DNA from: Nitrososphaerales archaeon
GTDB lineage: Archaea; Thermoproteota; Nitrososphaeria; Nitrososphaerales; Nitrososphaeraceae
DNA length: 44,119 nucleotides
Direction of reading: 5' to 3'
NCBI GenBank assembly: GCA_029237525.1
Contig: JARBAU010000012.1
Span: 1-44,119, forward strand
This document shows positions 42,508 to 44,119 of the stretch, one piece after another; position 1 is the first letter of the stretch, and the number at the start of each line of letters is the position of its first letter. The position numbers and the translations under genes were made by a program. The notes beneath the pieces are model-generated. The model saw only the letters and a program-made list of their open reading frames with translations, ran no database searches and was not told the DNA's origin.

Positions 42508-44119
42508 TCAACGATTTGCCAGAGGAATAGTAACAGCTCCATGGGATGCTGACTGAACCAAACTCGAATATTTCGCGAGAGCACCAGTCCGGTATCTTGG
42601 TCGTATGGGCTTCCATGACTTGATTCTCTTATTCAATTCTGTATTAGTCAGTTTCATATCTATTTTCCCGTTCAGAATATCTATCTTAATTAAATCTCCA
42701 TTCCTAATAATTGAAATCGGACCACCTACAAAAGCCTCTGGACTAACATGTCCCACCATGAAACCTCTAGTTGCACCTGAAAATCTTCCATCGGTAACCA
42801 TAGCGACTTTTTCCCCCAAGCCCTGACCTACAACTGCGGCTGTCACAGCTAGCATTTCTCGCATTCCTGGACCGCCCTTTGGGCCTTCATATCTAATTAC
42901 TATCACATCGTTTTCTACAATTTTCCGTCTTGATAAGGCAACGAATGCAGCCTCTTCAGAATCAAACACCTTTGCCTTACCAACAAATTTACTCCCGGAG
43001 ATACCAGCAATTTTTATTACTGCTCCTTCTGGGGCCAAGGATCCCTTCAGAACTTTCAGAGTTCCTTCTTTGTGGATTGGATTCTCAATCGGCTTTACTA
43101 TTCTCTCGGTCTGGGTGCCAGCCACTTGGAGAGAGTCAATATTATCTCGCAAACTCTTGCCAGTGACTGTGATTGTATCTCCGTTTATCAATCTAGCCTT
43201 TAAAAGACTATTCATAACAATCGGGATACCACCTATATCATCCAAATCCCTCATGACATACATACCGCCAGGTCTTAAATCAGCTAAATGGGGAATTCTA
43301 CGTCTTATCCTCTCAAAATCGGCAAGTTTGAGCTTGATTCCTACCTCTCTAGATAATGCCAAAAGGTGTAGTACGGCATTTGTTGATCCACCTATTGCGT
43401 TCACAATTGCGATCGCGTTCTCAAATGCCTCAAAGGTCATTATATCCTTAGGTCTGAGATTATTTTCTATCAAGTTGTGAATTTGTTTCCCAGCATCGTA
43501 ACAGAATTTAGTCCTCAAATCACTCACTGCCGGAGGAGATGCGCTGCCTGGGAAGGAAATCCCAATAGCTTCAGCTACGGATGCCATGGTATTTGCAGTG
43601 TACATACCAGCACACGAGCCTGCGGAAGGGCATGCAACATTTTCCAAGCTAAGAAGTTCCTGAGCCGTCATTTTTCCAGAATCATACATCCCGACAGCTT
43701 CGTATACATCCTGAATGGTAACTTGCTTCCCATTCCAAGATCCTGGCAAAATCGTACCACCATATACGAAGATGGAGGGCAAGTTTAATCTCGCCATAGC
43801 CATCATAGTACCAGGCAGACTTTTGTCACAACCAGAGATGCCTACCAATCCGTCATACTGATGTGCTCGCATCATCACCTCTATGGAATCGGCAATGATT
43901 TCTCTACTGACTAGTGAAGCCCTCATACCTTCGTGCCCCATCGCTATTCCATCTGACACTGCAATCGTGGTAAATTCCCTGGGTGTACATCCACCCTCCT
44001 TTACCCCCTCTTTTGCAGCGCCTGCCAATTGCCCCAAGTGAATATTACAGGGAGTAGCTTCATTACATGAGGAGCATACTCCAATTATCGGTCGATTTAA
44101 GTCTTCTTCGATTAGTCCC
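42508..44119 (-). CDS. ilvD: Dihydroxy-acid dehydratase, 5' partial
   Basis: The protein dehydrates 2,3-dihydroxy acids in isoleucine/valine synthesis and uses an iron-sulfur cluster. Visible parts include the N-terminal [45 protein letters not shown], and [10 protein letters not shown] near the end. The frame is open to the last base of the window, so the start lies outside; the TTG near 44037 is internal and not the start. At least 536 residues are present, close to the usual 550-560. Confidence 0.94.
   Translation of the reverse strand, partial: GLIEEDLNRPIIGVCSSCNEATPCNIHLGQLAGAAKEGVKEGGCTPREFTTIAVSDGIAMGHEGMRASLVSREIIADSIEVMMRAHQYDGLVGISGCDKSLPGTMMAMARLNLPSIFVYGGTILPGSWNGKQVTIQDVYEAVGMYDSGKMTAQELLSLENVACPSAGSCAGMYTANTMASVAEAIGISFPGSASPPAVSDLRTKFCYDAGKQIHNLIENNLRPKDIMTFEAFENAIAIVNAIGGSTNAVLHLLALSREVGIKLKLADFERIRRRIPHLADLRPGGMYVMRDLDDIGGIPIVMNSLLKARLINGDTITVTGKSLRDNIDSLQVAGTQTERIVKPIENPIHKEGTLKVLKGSLAPEGAVIKIAGISGSKFVGKAKVFDSEEAAFVALSRRKIVENDVIVIRYEGPKGGPGMREMLAVTAAVVGQGLGEKVAMVTDGRFSGATRGFMVGHVSPEAFVGGPISIIRNGDLIKIDILNGKIDMKLTNTELNKRIKSWKPIRPRYRTGALAKYSSLVQSASHGAVTIPLANR

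Noticed and set aside
1-44119. CRISPR array.
   Set aside because: No series of regularly spaced repeats of 24-37 bp was seen on either strand.

Overview
The window is a 44.1-kb, AT-rich piece of archaeal chromosome. SRP19, Gar1, RNA polymerase subunit P, a 20S proteasome beta subunit, archaeal-type phosphoglycerate mutase, F420-0 glutamyl ligase (CofE) and intron-bearing tRNAs all point to Archaea. An archaeosortase-like protein with Ser in place of the catalytic Cys, an ADP-forming succinyl-CoA ligase pair, a Cys-type Thi4 and many TATA boxes 25-32 bp upstream of start codons (leaderless mRNAs) fit a thaumarchaeon (Nitrososphaeria), probably of the Nitrososphaera/Nitrosocosmicus kind. The genus is an inference.

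Layout. 1-11.2 kb is metabolic core: a ThiN-domain protein, a sugar-nucleotide transferase, a GalT-like protein, phosphoglycerate mutase, an HTH regulator, an F420/flavin-type oxidoreductase, a beta-CASP-like nuclease, and a one-carbon/purine block (purN, folD, 5-formyl-THF cyclo-ligase, convergent purD). 11.4-14.8 kb is an accessory island. It holds a frameshifted gene of unknown function, a transposase split by one TAG codon, an unlisted 46-aa ribbon-helix-helix protein with repeated operators, and a frameshifted two-TM protein that resembles a defence effector. A 70-bp inverted repeat (41/70 identical, no gaps) bounds the island. 14.8-18.9 kb returns to core: HtrA protease, SRP19, Gar1, dihydroorotate dehydrogenase, a sugar isomerase. 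19-23.4 kb is mixed: archaeosortase, DUF99, a membrane protein, a secreted protein with an in-frame TAA, and integrase debris beside tRNA-Lys. 23.4-32.9 kb has tRNA-Lys, tRNA-Asp (D-loop intron), IMPase, a DedA-type protein, ProRS, a SerB-like phosphatase, CofE, a TusA-cysteine synthase pair, thioredoxin reductase and Thi4. 33-44.1 kb has a TPR protein, the succinyl-CoA ligase pair, DUF309, a GHKL ATPase, a proteasome beta subunit that lacks Thr1, several zinc-ribbon or acidic microproteins including RpoP, an Obg-like GTPase and a 5'-truncated IlvD.

The strongest unusual signals are the island with paired inverted repeats, the run of single-lesion genes between 11.6 and 23.4 kb, the Thr1-to-Ala proteasome subunit beside a GHKL ATPase, the Ser-type archaeosortase, the tRNA-Asp D-loop intron, and the DUF99 gene with no ordinary start codon for its conserved N-terminus. 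All calls come from reading the sequence by eye; no database search was possible.
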